A stretch of 64,000 nt of DNA. Origin: Castor canadensis. Taxonomy: Eukaryota; Chordata; Mammalia; Rodentia; Castoridae. Shown here piece by piece: positions 23,901 through 35,429 of the stretch (position 1 is the first letter of the stretch; each line of letters starts with the position of its first letter). The notes beneath the pieces were generated by a model. The model saw nothing but the letters and a program-made list of their open reading frames with translations, had not been told where the DNA came from and made no database searches. Location: assembly GCF_047511655.1 (NCBI RefSeq), contig NC_133392.1, positions 160,136,542 through 160,200,541 on the forward strand, written 5' to 3'. A program made the position numbers and the translations under genes.

Positions 23901-26900
23901 TGTGTAAGAAGGATGGGCAGAGTGTGCTCTGGTCTGGGGGAGAATTTTGAAAAGGCAGCACCTTCTGGGACCAGGAGGGATGGTACCCAGGGACCCTATC
24001 TCTTCTGCGCTTAACCCTCTGTCCTTTAATCCTCTTGTCCTCCTTGAACCTGGTTGGCAGGAAGAGAGGGAGGAGGGCCAGGCTAGAGCTAGGAGATGGG
24101 GGCAAGCTAACCATCAGTCAGGGTGATCTTGGCCCTGGCAAGTCCTACTGTCCCTGGAATGATGGAGGGCACCTGGTGAGAGCTAGGTAGAGTTGTTGTA
24201 ATGACTGGGGCACCGTATCCCCAGCATTGCACTGCATTGCTAGTCAAGAGGTGAGATAACGCTCTCTTGCTCTGTCCAAGCCCAGACCGTCCTTCAGTAA
24301 GCAAGTGATGACTTGCTAGGAGATGAAGGATGTCAGGAGGAAGGGGCACAGACAACACCCACCTCCTACCCCTCTGCTCCAGTGTTTCTACCACTTCTCT
24401 CTCTCTCTCTGGACATTATTTTTTTGTGTTGCTTTGCTAGTTATCTGTCTTCTCTCACAGTAGAATGCAAAACCCACAGGAGCAGAGCTACCACCCTCTT
24501 GCCTACAAATGCACAACCACCATTTGGATGTCCAACAAGACCTTGTTGAAAAAGAAGACAAATGAGTCATCAGCCAATCATGGTTAGACAGGGAGAGTCC
24601 CTTCTCTTCCATCTGCATATGTGAGTGGCATTTTCTGAAGGACTCACAAGCTAAAACAAGAATAGCTGAAGAAATCAGGAACTTTAGTGTCTTTTCCCAT
24701 CATGATTTGAGGGACTTGTCTATGGAAGACAGCCCAGTGGAGCATTAAGGATGATGTATGCTAAGATTCCCCCAGTGAAAAGGGCTGATGATCAACAAAG
24801 AGACAAAAGGTATGACCTGGTACCATTTTGGAATGAACAACTGGGAAGACAAAGCCTGACTGGGGAAGGGTTGTAGGTCCTAGCCTCAGCCCTGGGTCCC
24901 TGGAATCCAAAGGACTAGTGTCAGTCCAGCTTCCCAAGCTTCAGAAGATCCTGGACCATCTGGGAGAAGAAGCAAAAGGATGGAGTCTTTCTCTATGGTC
25001 AAAAGAGTCAAAACAGAGATGCTGAAGATAATATGTTCATTTGATTCAGCCGATGGAGCAGACATCCAAACACAAAGTACCTGAAGGTGCAAACCTATTA
25101 GTAAGGCTCTGCCTGGTGCCCAGAAGTGGTTGTGAAAGTCGTGTGTTTTCAGAAGAAAGAAGAACTTGAGATGGCAAGATCACGAGAGTAATGAGTGGCT
25201 TCCTGGTGGCCAAATTTAGAGTTGGTGAAGTAAGTATAAAATGCTCCAGGAAGCTCTAAGGGAAACCCCTTAGGAGTTGAACACCATGAACACTGCCCAA
25301 GCTCAAGAGAGGGAAGGTTCAGAAACACCATGGAGGGGTCCGGGGGCCTCACCATTCTGTTCAAGGAGGTCACTAAGTGGGAACACTTATAGCCCCCACC
25401 TTCTGAGGACTGGCTGTGTATCCACACTATGTGTGAGAAGGCTACCACAGAACAGGAAAGTGGGTAGAACATGCCTGGCTCTGTCTTGGACGTGGCTAGA
25501 ATCTGAGTCCAGTAGGACTGGGTCAGGAAACTTCCTTGGCTGTGCGGAACTCGTGCCTTTCACAATCAAAACGTGGACCAAGACCAGCTGCAATCCCTGT
25601 TCTAACCACGCAAAAGTGACATCAAGCATGTGAGGGTAAGAAGTGACTGAGCTAGAAGTGAACTTGAATGTACACCAAGATAGCTCCCAAAAGCCAAACT
25701 CAATTGCTTCAAAACCATAAGGACTCACAGATGAGCAATGGACATGGCCAGGCTGCCTTGGGAACCTGTGACTCTGGGAAAAACAAAGGGTACAGTAGAA
25801 GTAGACAGAAATTTGGGGACCTCACCACATCACCCTCCTTTGAGTACTTTTCAGAAAGAAAAAGAAGCCAAAGCAGGTACAAAGGACAGGTGAGCTGGGG
25901 GGATCTGCTACTGGACTGCAGATATTCCAGAGGTCAAGGTGAGAAAGGGGGTACACTCAGGACTCAGAACCCTGCCCCAGGCTGCTGAAGGGTTGTTTCC
26001 TCCCAACTCACCAGACACAAGGAACACTGGGAGTTGCATACCCAGCTGCAGGGGCTGTGTTTGCAGGGCTGCACTTCTTTGCGTCTGTCATCTCCTCTTC
26101 CTTAGGTACATTTCCAGTTGGGAGTGGGGGAGGCAAGATAACCATGTAAGAATGAGAAAAAATATCTGTCTATTCGACCCCACCATCATCAGGAAACAGC
26201 AGCCTTGATTGGTTTCAGTGGATGCCGGGGCATTTGCTTCTCTGGGACTTGTGCTGTGTGGACCCCAGCCCTGTATGGAGTGTTTGGCAAGGGGCTGCCA
26301 GGGGTTGATAAGGGGCTTCATCACTTTGACCTTCCCTCCAAAGCTCAGTGTCTCAGGGATTCGCAAAGAGTTCAGGACACCCAGAGGGCAGCCCATGGTC
26401 TGGAGACATGGCTGAGATGCAGCCAGAAATGACACAGCAGATCCCTGCTTGAGAGGGCCTCCTGCCATCACCTCCTTTCCAGATAAGCTTGCTCTGGAGC
26501 TCAGCATGTCCAAGGCCACTGCCTGCAGGACACTGACAGCCCTCAGCTTGCACTCACACTGAGCTGTGCCCCTCTGGAATCAGAGAAGCCCCAACCCCCA
26601 CCTACAGCAAGAGGAGTTTGAGAATAATGGGATAGATGAGGCTGGAGGACACACAGAGAGAATGGTCCAGTCCCAGGAACCTGAAGAGGGTCAAATAACA
26701 AAAGAACAACTTTCTAATGTCCAAGCAATGCCATGAACACAGATCTCAACACAGTGACATTGCAAAAGCGACCCTATGTCACGTATTTCAGGAGGTACAA
26801 AAGCAAACTTTTCAAGCACATTTCAAGGTGTTTTAGAGGGAGACTGAGTCCCAGGGAAGAATCAGAACTTCAGCAGCCCAGTCGCTAAGTGGGATAAGCT

Positions 26901-27709
26901 GTGTGTCTTATAAGCAATGCTGGACTTTTCCTCCCACATCCTACTGTGATATTGAAGTCACATCCGGGCCATGGTAGGAAACACCTTCTTTGCAAGCTAA
27001 TCACCCACCCTTGATCTGAGCTTCTGCCTCTAGTAAGGAAGAGTGCTGGGGCCGGGGTGGGGTGAGGGGGTGGTGAGATGGACCCCCAGATCCCTTACAG
27101 CATTCCCTACTGGCAGCAAGTCTGGATGAAGCTTGTGAGGAGCTTGCCCACTTTAGACATGGCAGCATCTCTAGCACAGTGGGCATGGTGTGTTTCTCTG
27201 TAACAGAGCTCCAGGCTGGGGCCCCTGCTCTCCCGGGAAGATTCACATTGGGCCCATTGACAGTGGGCCCTTGGGAACCAACAGAGCTGCATATTCCTAC
27301 AGTTTCCACCCTCATTCACAGCCACCCTTGGCCCAAGAAAAAGCACAACATCTGCCCACCGGTACGAGGGAGGACAGGCAGCCATGTTAGAGCACAGTTG
27401 AGCCAGAGCCACGTGGTCAGGCTGTGGACAGACAGAAGGATGCTGCTCGTGTCCAAACAAATGGGAGCCCTTGTGCGTTTCTGAGTGCTGCCTTGACATA
27501 CGCACACACGGTATATGGATATATTCCTTTAATTTTTGGAACTGGAAAATCTCTTTAATTCAGTCTATGCTTGTATAACACAGATGTTTGAGAATCTACC
27601 ACCCACCCAACCTGGTGCTCAGGCCTGCTGGTCAGCATCCAGCTGCCTAAATGTGCACATGGCTGGTAGGTGGGGCCTCTCCAAACACTTAAATGCAGGT
27701 AACATTTAT
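20908..27709. other. Intergenic, no gene recognised
   Basis: Mostly unique sequence. Many overlapping short frames on both strands (for example 23475-23855, 25387-25728, 26088-26519) lack motifs or splice context. A MIR-like scrap lies near 26810-26890. A possible conserved block at 21930-22330 (gggatgattaacgagcag, gactcaattaggaatgg) is noted in findings. Confidence 0.4.
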
Positions 27710-27753
27710 GCGTGTGTGTATACATATATATATATATGCATATATATATATAG
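27710..27753. repeat. (TG)n/(TA)n microsatellite
   Basis: gcgtgtgtgtatac followed by two TA runs separated by TGCA. Confidence 0.9.
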
Positions 27754-27957
27754 AAAACCATGGCATTCTTAATTCTGGCCCAAGGTAACAAATCACACAC
27801 GTAGTACCACTTAGCAAACGAAGGATGTCATTTAAGGGCCTCATCATCTGGGTCGAGGCTGTCCCCCAGGATGAACCGTGATGAAATACCAAGTCACCAG
27901 GAAGAGTAATGAAAATGCTCACCTGGGGAACTGAATTTCCAATATATGCGGATATAT

Positions 27958-28011
27958 GCATGTGTGTTTGTGTGTGCAGGTGTGTGCAGCCTGTGTGTGG
28001 TGTGTGTGTGA
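27958..28011. repeat. (TG)n-rich interrupted microsatellite
   Basis: TG repeats interrupted by TT, CAGG and CAGCC. It lies immediately beyond the candidate AJAP1 cleavage site. Confidence 0.9.
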
Positions 28012-28017
28012 GGCAAG

Positions 28018-28510
28018 TTGCCGAAGTAAAAAACACCAGTTTATTCTGTTCATACTAAGCATGTTAAATAAATCAGATTTTGTAACCTATAACACAATTC
28101 TTTTTTTTTTAAAAAGGAACATTGAAGATCTTCAAAAATTGCTACAGTACAAAAAAAGTGTGTGTGTGTGTTGGTATTTATATTACGTATATTAACCAGA
28201 AATAGTGACTATCGGAAGAGATTCCCACCCCTGTGTTCCGTGAGATTTCTACGCGTGGTTCGCTCAGCTCCGGGTCACTACATGGGCACATAATGGTATA
28301 TTGGCACAGAGTCGTGGTACAGATCCCAGGCGTCAGGTACTTCCTCCTGTCCTTTAGTTTCTTTGTTTGTTTGTTTGGTCTCCTTCGTTTTTCTGTCACC
28401 AGTCTCTTTCTTGCATTTCTTCTGTCTGTTCTCCAAGGAAAACTCTGGGAGAAGGCGGTCACCCATAGGCATGAGTATTTTTTACAAAAATATATTTGGC
28501 CTAGAGTGCC
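28018..28510 (-). other. AJAP1: Candidate AJAP1 terminal 3' UTR exon
   Basis: On the minus strand this block follows an acceptor-like NAGNAG site (agctcagcag, about 28511-28519). It holds unique AT-rich sequence with scattered CpGs (an ACGCGT, for example) and ends with AATAAA 10-25 nt before its end, so it has the composition of a conserved vertebrate 3' UTR. It lies about 7 kb past the AJAP1 stop on the same strand, a plausible place for a separate 3' UTR exon. A 64-codon and a 94-codon frame on the minus strand overlap it, but neither has a family motif I know. Gene assignment is inference from position, polyadenylation signal and texture; the left boundary depends on the cleavage site. 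Confidence 0.5.
28040..28045 (-). terminator. Polyadenylation signal AATAAA (minus strand)
   Basis: TTTATT on the plus strand reads AATAAA on the minus strand, in the context GAACAGAATAAACTGG. Cleavage would be expected around 28015-28030. The sequence just beyond it is CA-rich on the minus strand (a TG microsatellite on plus) rather than the usual GT-rich downstream element, which lowers confidence. Confidence 0.5.
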
Positions 28511-28796
28511 CTGCTGAGCTCCCCAACGACAAACAGAAGTGGCAGGTGCGGGGACCCTCCCCCTCAGATAGTTTAAGTTTTAGGTTTTGTATTTTTTGTT
28601 TGTTTTTGTTTTGTTTTTACAGGTTCACCAACGAATCCTGTGTGGAAAGAAAACAGAGAAGAGATTAAATGGCAGGGGCCCGAGGCATGAGGAGGCCATG
28701 GAGGCCACCACCACACACAAAACCCAGTCGCTCTCCTTCTTGGCCAGCTGTCACCAGAATGGCCTCAGGGAGCCAGACAGCCACAGTGCTTCTGAG

Positions 28797-28824
28797 TGGG
28801 GTCAGGGTCAGGGTCAGGGTCAGG
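28797..28824 (+). repeat. GGTCAG hexamer array with G-quadruplex pattern
   Basis: GGGG then three further GGG runs, each separated by TCA, a four-tract quadruplex motif with 3-nt loops on the plus strand. On the minus-strand transcript the same site is C-rich. Confidence 0.92.
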
Positions 28825-29814
28825 AGAACTGGAGTTCCACCACAGCACAGCCACAGGCAGTACCACAGGTGCATGTCAGTATGGGAGTGGAGTGCTGTTT
28901 GTACATCTGCGTTGTCACTTGGAAGTCCCATCAGCACTACCACAACTACAGCTACAGGCAAGTCAGACCCTCAAACAGAGAGGGAAGTGCCACCACACCC
29001 TAGTCTATGATGGTACAAGCCAGCAAAGGGGGGGCCAACGACCCCCAGATGGAGTTGGAGGAAGCCCCTGCTGGAGTGCTGGCGTTTGCACAGCGATTGA
29101 CCAGGCTTGTTTCATCACAGGCATCTTGGGAAACACAGATTCCTGGGCCAGCTCTGGAGACCTGTGAGCAGGTCTTCTGGGTGACACATGAACATGGGTT
29201 TTAAGTAACTCCTGGGTAGGTATAATGACAAGTCAGGGGGCTGCTCCCCAGCTCTCCTCTTAGACTCAGATGTGGCATTCTTTCCCCCATCCCAGTGACT
29301 CTGGGGGTCTGAGGAATGAAGCTCCCAGGTGAGGAGCACCTGCAGGCTGCAGGTGTGGTGAGGGAGGCTGGCAAGTTCTCAAATAGCAGCTCTCACTCAG
29401 CCCGGGTTCCTTGTCTGTTACCAGAGTCTTGGCTTGTCAGTTTTGTCAACCCCAGGGGGTGGACAGGGGGTGACTTCCTTCCCTGGGACCCCAGCCTGGA
29501 TAACACAGAGACCAGTTCATCCCTTCACCTTGTCTGCTACCTTCAGAGGTCTCCTGTCTGGGCAGGTGCCTAAATTGAAACATCCACCTGGCCTCTGTGG
29601 GAAAGCCTGCCCGCTGTGGGCACCCTGTCACCACCTTGCAGAAAAAATGGGACTTCCTGTCAAGTCAGGGCTGGGCCACTCTTGTCAGTCTTACTAGGTG
29701 TCTCTTCCAAGTTTCCAGGATGGAGGCATTTAAAAAACGAAGTTATTTAACACAGAGAAAAATATCCTTCTAGCATGCCTGGCTTCATTCAGGTGTTTTG
29801 AAAGTTAAAAAATG
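28825..29814. other. No gene or repeat recognised
   Basis: Unique GC-richer sequence. Overlapping frames on both strands without motifs. Confidence 0.4.
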
Positions 29815-30300
29815 TAGGGACAAATGCCATATAATTTCACTCAGATGAGGGACCTGGAGCCATTGGAGTCACAGAGACAGAAAGTGGGTGGAGACAGGGC
29901 GGGGGAGGGGACTTTAGTGCTTAACATGTAGAGTACTGACGTGGGGGGTGGGGAGGGTGGTTCATCCTGGACAGGGACTGTGGTGATGGTGACACAGCAG
30001 TGTCACTGACCTGCACACTTAAAAATGGTGAAGATGGCTGGGCGCTGGTGCTCTCACCGATAATCCCAGCTATGCAGGAAGCAGAGATCAGGCAGATCAA
30101 GGTTAGAAACCAGCCCAGGGCAAATAGTTGGAGAGACCCTATCTTGATAAATCCATCACTAAAAAAGGACTGGTGAAGTGGCTCAAGGTATAGGCCCTGA
30201 ATTCAAGCCCCAGTAGCACCAAAAAAATGATCAGGATGGTTAAACTTTTATGTATGTATATTTTTTACAATTAACAAATTTTTAAATCATTAAAAAAAAA
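29815..30300 (+). mobile_element. LINE-1 3' tail, split by a SINE
   Basis: Left part, 29815-30034: atgccatataatttcactca, ggtgatggtgacacagcagt, ctgcacacttaaaaatgg. Right part, 30228-30300: ggttaaacttttatgtatgt, ttttacaattaacaaatttt and an A-run. These are consecutive pieces of an L1-type 3' UTR, interrupted by the B1-dID copy at 30035-30227. Confidence 0.7.
30035..30227 (+). mobile_element. B1-dID-type composite SINE nested in L1
   Basis: The clearest copy in the window. The B1 half is tggctgggcgctggtgctct, gataatcccagctatgcagg, gaaaccagcccagggcaaat and gagaccctatcttgat. A short A-linker leads to the ID half, ggactggtgaagtggctcaa and attcaagccccagtagcacc, with an A-tail. Flanks tggtgaagatgg and tgatcaggatgg look like the target-site duplication. 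Confidence 0.9.
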
Positions 30301-30380
30301 ATGAGGTCATTAAAGGCTGGGCATGGTGACCCAGTACTTGTTCCTGATGGCCAAGACAGGCTGCTGTCCTTGTTCTTATT

Positions 30381-30513
30381 TATTTTTTTATTTTATCATT
30401 TATTTACTTTGGATGGGGACTCACTGTGTAACCCAAGCTGGTCTCAAACTTGCAACCCTCCTGCCTCAGCCTCCCGAGTTGCTGGGATTACAGGCATGCA
30501 CTGCAACACCTAG
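30381..30513 (-). mobile_element. B1-type SINE (monomer)
   Basis: On the minus strand it reads ctaggtgttgcagtgcatgc, ctgtaatcccagcaactcgg, gaggctgaggcaggagggtt and agaccagcttgggttacaca, then a T/A-rich linker. This is a B1/Alu-like 7SL-derived monomer. The 20783-20907 copy is its nearest relative here. Confidence 0.85.
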
Positions 30514-31406
30514 ATTCTAGTTATGAACTATTACTAGAGCCCAGCTTCCACTCAGATGTGACCAGAGCGATATCCAGGTTTGGACCTGACGTCACAGGAC
30601 TGCCCCACCTTCCTAAGAAAGGTGTCTTGTGGAATTGCTACCTGGGGCTGCCTCCCTGTCACTGACCCTGACTTTACAGAGACAAATCAAGGCCAGAGGA
30701 GCGGCTTGACCCCTTCCCTGCCAGCCTTCTGCTGCAGGCTTCCTGGGGGCTTTTACTAGGAACTGTCCCACTGAAAATCCTCTGTCCTTCTTAAACTGGC
30801 TCATCGGACACTTCCAGACTCAGTTACTGGTGGCTGCCTCCTCTCCACCTCATCCTTCCCTCTCTTTTTCCCTTTCTGTGTCCATGTGGCATACTGATCT
30901 CAAATTGCAAACCTCAGGTCCTCTGGGTTTCTTCAGAAGAGGTCCCTACCTCCCTGGGGAGCCTCCTCCCTATCGAACATACCTTTCATTTATGTCTGCC
31001 CAGCTATACTCTGTCCAGTCACTTCTCAGGTGTAAGACACTGCAGTGATTTCTTTAACCTTTGTGTGTATGCTGGGTCCTCAGGTAGCAAGACACTCTGA
31101 GCACAGGGTCTCCTGCCAGGGGTGCCTTTGGCTCACTCAGGCCCCAGCTCTGTAGCTGCCTGAGTGTGAACCACTATAGAAGGAGGCTGGGAGGCCAGGT
31201 GTGGCCCTGAGAGGGCCTTTGTCCTGGGTCCTGGAGACGGATCCTCCCCAGTCTGACACCTCCCTCAGGTGCTGCCTGCAGGTGGATGCTGACAGGAAGA
31301 GCCACATCTAGGGAGACCTGGGCTCCTCGGAGGAGATATCTCCAGCCATGTCAGGGAGAGAGTGCCTTCTAAGTCTACAGACATCTCTGCCTAGCATCTC
31401 AGGATG

Positions 31407-31409
<3 letters not shown>
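30514..31409. other. No gene or repeat recognised
   Basis: Unique sequence between the B1 copy and the GA microsatellite. Confidence 0.4.

Positions 31410-31444
<35 letters not shown>
31410..31444. repeat. (GA)n microsatellite
   Basis: About 17 uninterrupted GA dinucleotides. Confidence 0.95.
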
Positions 31445-31448
<4 letters not shown>

Positions 31449-31899
31449 TGGCTCCAACCCTGTGTGTACCATGGCCATTTTCCCAGCCAGAAGGGAGCCG
31501 AGGCTACTCTGGCACTTCCAGATGTGCCCTAAGTTCCTGCCCAAGTCCCTGCTGCTCCCACTTGGGCTCACAGGACAGTGCTTGAACCTTTTGTTCCAAG
31601 GGTTCCATGCAAGAGCCTCAGCATGACACCAAGCCAAGGGAAAGACCTCCTCTGGTCAGGTGGAAAAAACACAGAAGGAAGCAAGCAGCTAAGGTAGGGA
31701 AGCTGCTTATGCTGCAAAGCCATCTTTGGGTGGGATCTGGGATAAATTCTGCCCTCTACTGCCTGGAAGGAGATTTGGGCTGCAGGCTTCTTGGGCTCAC
31801 TGGGCTTAATGGTAAGGGTCTGCTTTTGTAAACCAAAAAGAACAAACACACAGCAGGGACTGGTCAGCCTCCCCACGACCTGAAAGGGCGACTTTGCCC

Positions 31900-32160
31900 C
31901 AAAGTCTACTTGGTGCTGAATGTGGCTTTTAAAGAAGTGTTCCTTTGAATTACAAAAGCTGATATGCTATTAATGTATTTTTTAAGAGCGAAGTGGGAAA
32001 GCTCAGGTGCATCTCTTATTACTCTGTGAGTTATGGCTTCAATGTGTTTTTGAAAATAATAACTCTGTGATTTTGTGATTTCATTCTCACTTTTGAGGAT
32101 CTGTTCAGAATGAGGTGGCAAATGAGGATAGTTGAACTAACTCTAATGAGATTTTCTTAA
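31900..32160. promoter_or_regulatory. Candidate conserved non-coding element
   Basis: Unique AT-rich block without repeat hallmarks, containing gatatgctattaatgtattt, tttgaattacaaaagc and ataataactctgtgatttt. Enhancer-like texture only; not verified. Confidence 0.27.
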
Positions 32161-32439
32161 GTTTACTTGTTCTATGAGAGATGGCAGGAAGAGTCAATGA
32201 CAGGTGTCCCCTTCCTTGAAGCAGAGAAGCCTGCTGCATTCTATCTATGCCCAGAGCATCTGGCCCTACTGGGATATGATCTGAGTAAGAATTGGCTGCA
32301 GTCTATGGAGGTGGCAGAGCCCTGGGAAGCAGGTGTATGTCTGCCACGAGCCCCAGGCGTCACAGACAACCTGTCTGCAGGGAAGCAGACTGGGCCACAG
32401 TTGGGTCCCACATATGCATTACAGGTAGTGTGAGAAGAG

Positions 32440-32720
32440 GAGGAACTGAGTGATAACAAATGGCTACCTCATCATTAAAGATGCATTTGGAGCGTCTTAA
32501 CGGCTGTGAGAGACAGAAATATCTCCACTGGCTCTTAAACCTTAATTAAATGTTGTAGTATTAATTGCTGTTTATTTAAGGGACAATAAGTAGCCTAGTA
32601 AATCCGAGAGATCTCTCTGACTACTCTGTTCAATGATCACGTCTAGGATTCATTACAAGAATCAGGGGATTCATGGAATCTGAAGGCTTTCACCCTAGTA
32701 AGTGATAAACAGCTTGTCCG
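32440..32720. promoter_or_regulatory. Candidate conserved non-coding element
   Basis: Unique AT-rich block with homeodomain-like words (ccttaattaaatg, gtattaattgctg), the core caatgatcacgt and gattcattacaag. No repeat family fits. About 3 kb past the AJAP1 stop in the direction of transcription. Confidence 0.3.
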
Positions 32721-33384
32721 GCACACAGCTATGGAATCTTTAAGCATTTATCAAGAACTAGCGAGGCTGCTTGTGTAGCCCTCCTGGTCCACGGCCACAG
32801 AAAGTCACCAGGAATGAACCACAGCTTTGTGTTAATAGATAAGTAAGCTGAGCTCAGTCTTCTAAGAGCTCTTGGCTCAGTTGCCCAGTGGCCCCTTCTG
32901 AGGTCCACAAGGAGGGGTCTAGCTGCCTGGAAGTAGAGACATCCCCTCGTGTAAGTGGGGATGGTCCTGAAATAGTTCCTGGGACAGTGTTGGGAAATGA
33001 GGTCCCATCTGGGGCACCCATATCTCACACCCTGTTTGTGGGGCCTTCAGTGCAGCTGGACAGGGAGAGCTAGGCTGATGAGACAGGGAGGATTCTGGAA
33101 CAGAGAAACAAATAAAGCATTTTCCTCAATTTTGTATTTTTGTTAATCAGTGCTGTGGCTTCTTGATCCTGTGTGTACGAGGGCTCCCGGGCTCAGGATT
33201 GTGGACTCTCGGGAGCTGGCCCTGTGCCCTGCAGAGTTGGCTGCTTGTCCCCGAGGGCTGGTTTAGTTGCAGATGTTGCTCTCCCTCCCTTGTGCGATGG
33301 GCTGGGCAAAGCAGTGACAGAGACACACGCCACACAGGAGGGCCAGGACCCTGAAAGGCTTCACAGAGCAGGACCTGCTGAGAG

Positions 33385-33560
33385 TGTGCAGCCTGCAACT
33401 CGGAGCCAGGCAGCCTGGGGGTGAAATTGCCCCCATCACTGAGCCAAGTTGCTTACCTTCCCCTGGCCTCAGTTTCCCCCTTGTAAATGGAATCGATGTG
33501 GGGGGGGTTGCAGAATGAGCTCCTCTATGTAAAGAGTGGTTCAATGAAATGTGGTCACTT
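33385..33560 (+). mobile_element. MIR SINE
   Basis: caactcggagccaggcagcc, ccaagttgcttaccttcccc, ggcctcagtttcccccttgt and aaatggaatcgatg follow the MIR consensus. Confidence 0.78.
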
Positions 33561-33710
33561 GAATGGCCACGTTGGGGATCTGTCCCCCGTGTTGGAGGCA
33601 ACCGGGAGCCGAAAGGACGCCGTCTCCGTCTGCGGGCCCGGCTCTGGGAGGCAGTGGAGACTGTGATGTATAGGCCCAGCACCTCTGGGTCTCTGGATCG
33701 TGCTTTAACT

Positions 33711-33907
33711 CACTTTTCTTTTGGCAGTACTGGAGTTTGAACTCAAGGCCTTGCACTTGCCAGGAAGCTGCTTTACTACTTCTGCTCTTTTTGCTTTAGA
33801 TTATATTTAAGATAGGATCCCATACTTTTGCCCAGGACCCTGCTTTGGACCATGATTCCCCTATGTCCGCCTCCCAGCTAGCAGGGATTACAAGCCTGCA
33901 CCCAGCC
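33711..33907 (-). mobile_element. B1-dID-type composite SINE, diverged
   Basis: In reverse: ID half ggcagtactggagtttgaac, ccttgcacttgccaggaagc, tttactacttctgctc; B1 half ttgcccaggaccctgctttg, cgcctcccagctagcaggga, ttacaagcctgcacccagcc. The order matches the other composite copies. Confidence 0.82.
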
Positions 33908-34179
33908 TTTAACACACTCTTAAGGTCATAACCACCCTGCCCTGGGACCTACAGAGTTTTGCCAGGCTGCCGGGAAATCCACGGCTGCTGAACAAGCGCC
34001 CTGTGACTAGCGCAGCTGGAATGCTGACGGGCCATCCACGGCCTTAAAGAGGTGAGTCACCCTGGGCCAACCAAGGCCCTGCTCTGAGGATGCACCATGC
34101 TCACACCCCGCCATGTCACACGGCTGGGACAGGTGCCACTTCCCCGCTGGCCACACGGGCCCTGCAAAGGCCCTCGCAG

Positions 34180-34340
34180 GGCGGCTCATTTCCAGTCTAA
34201 TCTAATTACATTTCCTTGCCTGTTGGCGGAACACGCTGGCTTCAGGACAGGCGGTGAGGGCTGGAGATTTGATTTGGAGCAAACGTGCGATTCATTAGTG
34301 CTGGGATTAAGAACTGACCGGTTCGTTCCTGTGCTGACTG
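34180..34340. promoter_or_regulatory. Candidate conserved non-coding element
   Basis: Unique block containing ctaatctaattacatttcc, gcgattcattagtgctg and gggattaagaactgaccg, words resembling paired/OTX-type homeodomain sites. Upstream CpG content is slightly raised (33990-34150). Hypothesis only. Confidence 0.27.
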
Positions 34341-35370
34341 CACACAACTCCCAGGCTGGCCAAGTGCTACGGGCTGAGTCCTGGAGACCTTCCCAGTCCT
34401 TCACCCCCTTTGCCCACGCATTTGCACCATCCCCCACGCAGAAGGTGAACAAGGAGGAAAAGAAAATACTTTCAAATATGGATGTTCTGTCCAAGAAACA
34501 AGGTTCCCTCATCATAGAAGGGATCAGAGTCCTCATTTAGGAGGAGCCGAGGACAGGCCTACTCTAGGAGTGAAATCTGAACAAAATGGGAGATCCTGCC
34601 CAGGCCTGGCATCACACAGGACATCACAAAACAACAAAAGCCCCTGGGCCACACCCACAGCCTGTGCACAGGGAGTGTGTGGACCGTGCAGCCCAGGGTG
34701 AGGTGTTGTCTGCTCTGCAGCTCGGTGTCCAGAGATTCGGCACAGAAGAAGCAATTTTATGTTAGCATCCACGCTAATATCACTTTTGAAAGCAAACCAA
34801 ATGTTCCCAACCAGCAGAGCATGGAAAATTCATCCTGTTTTGGTGCCGGTCCCCGGCTTCAAATTAGTAGATGTCTCAACTCTTCACTTTCTTTCTTTAT
34901 CTTGTTTGTTCTTATCTCTTATTTTTATATTTCAAAACTGTATTTTAATTCCCCTCCTTGCCCTCCCCCTGGCCACTGTGTGATGGGGGAGCCATCCCTG
35001 CCCATTTGGCTGCCACCCTGATCCCTTCCTGCTGAGGGAACAGAAGACGGGAACTGGAGCTGCTTCCAGAGATGATTCTTTACAGAATGGGCCCCCCACT
35101 TGTGGTGGTCACCTTGGGATGGCACAGAGTTGACAAACACAGACCTGATGCTCCACTGGGAGTGGACAAAGCCTACTACTCCTCCACTGGGATGGAGTTC
35201 CTAACAAACACACAGCAGAGGCCCATGGTCCAGCCCTCTGTATCTGTAAAGTGGTGCCCCTGGAAACCAGCCCCTTGGAGAATAGCCCCCAATTACCCTA
35301 AAGTAGAGGCAGGAGAGGGTGGATGTGAGGAAAAGGAGGAAACACTCAGTGTCCAAAGAGAGGTACCTAC
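34341..35370. other. No gene or repeat recognised
   Basis: Sequence downstream of the AJAP1 stop on the minus strand. It would be 3' UTR if the candidate donor at 35370 is not used. An AT-rich tract lies at 34880-34955. Confidence 0.4.
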
Positions 35371-35429
35371 CATGAAACAGACACATGGCGTCTGCCCTGC
35401 CCCCAGGAGGTAAAAAAGCCTTCGGCCAG
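35371..35429 (-). other. AJAP1: AJAP1 proximal 3' UTR segment ending at a candidate splice donor
   Basis: After the stop codon, the minus strand runs 59 nt to ATG/GTAGGT, a donor-like site with the GT at 35369-35370. I infer that the 3' UTR may be spliced here to a non-coding terminal exon further downstream. If the site is not used, the next minus-strand AATAAA I noticed is about 2.9 kb further on (near 32570), so an unspliced UTR is possible. The donor and the distance are read directly; its use is inferred. Confidence 0.45.

Larger units (their letters stand above)
28511..35370 (-). other. Candidate 3'-UTR intron of AJAP1 (or intergenic if the UTR is unspliced)
   Basis: This 6.9-kb stretch separates the proximal UTR from the candidate terminal exon. 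It holds a GGTCAG hexamer array, an L1 tail with a nested SINE, a B1 copy, a (GA)n microsatellite, a MIR, a B1-dID copy and several unique AT-rich blocks, listed separately. I find no coding exon. The frames at 34097-34540 and 33263-33682 carry no recognisable motif. Confidence 0.4.
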
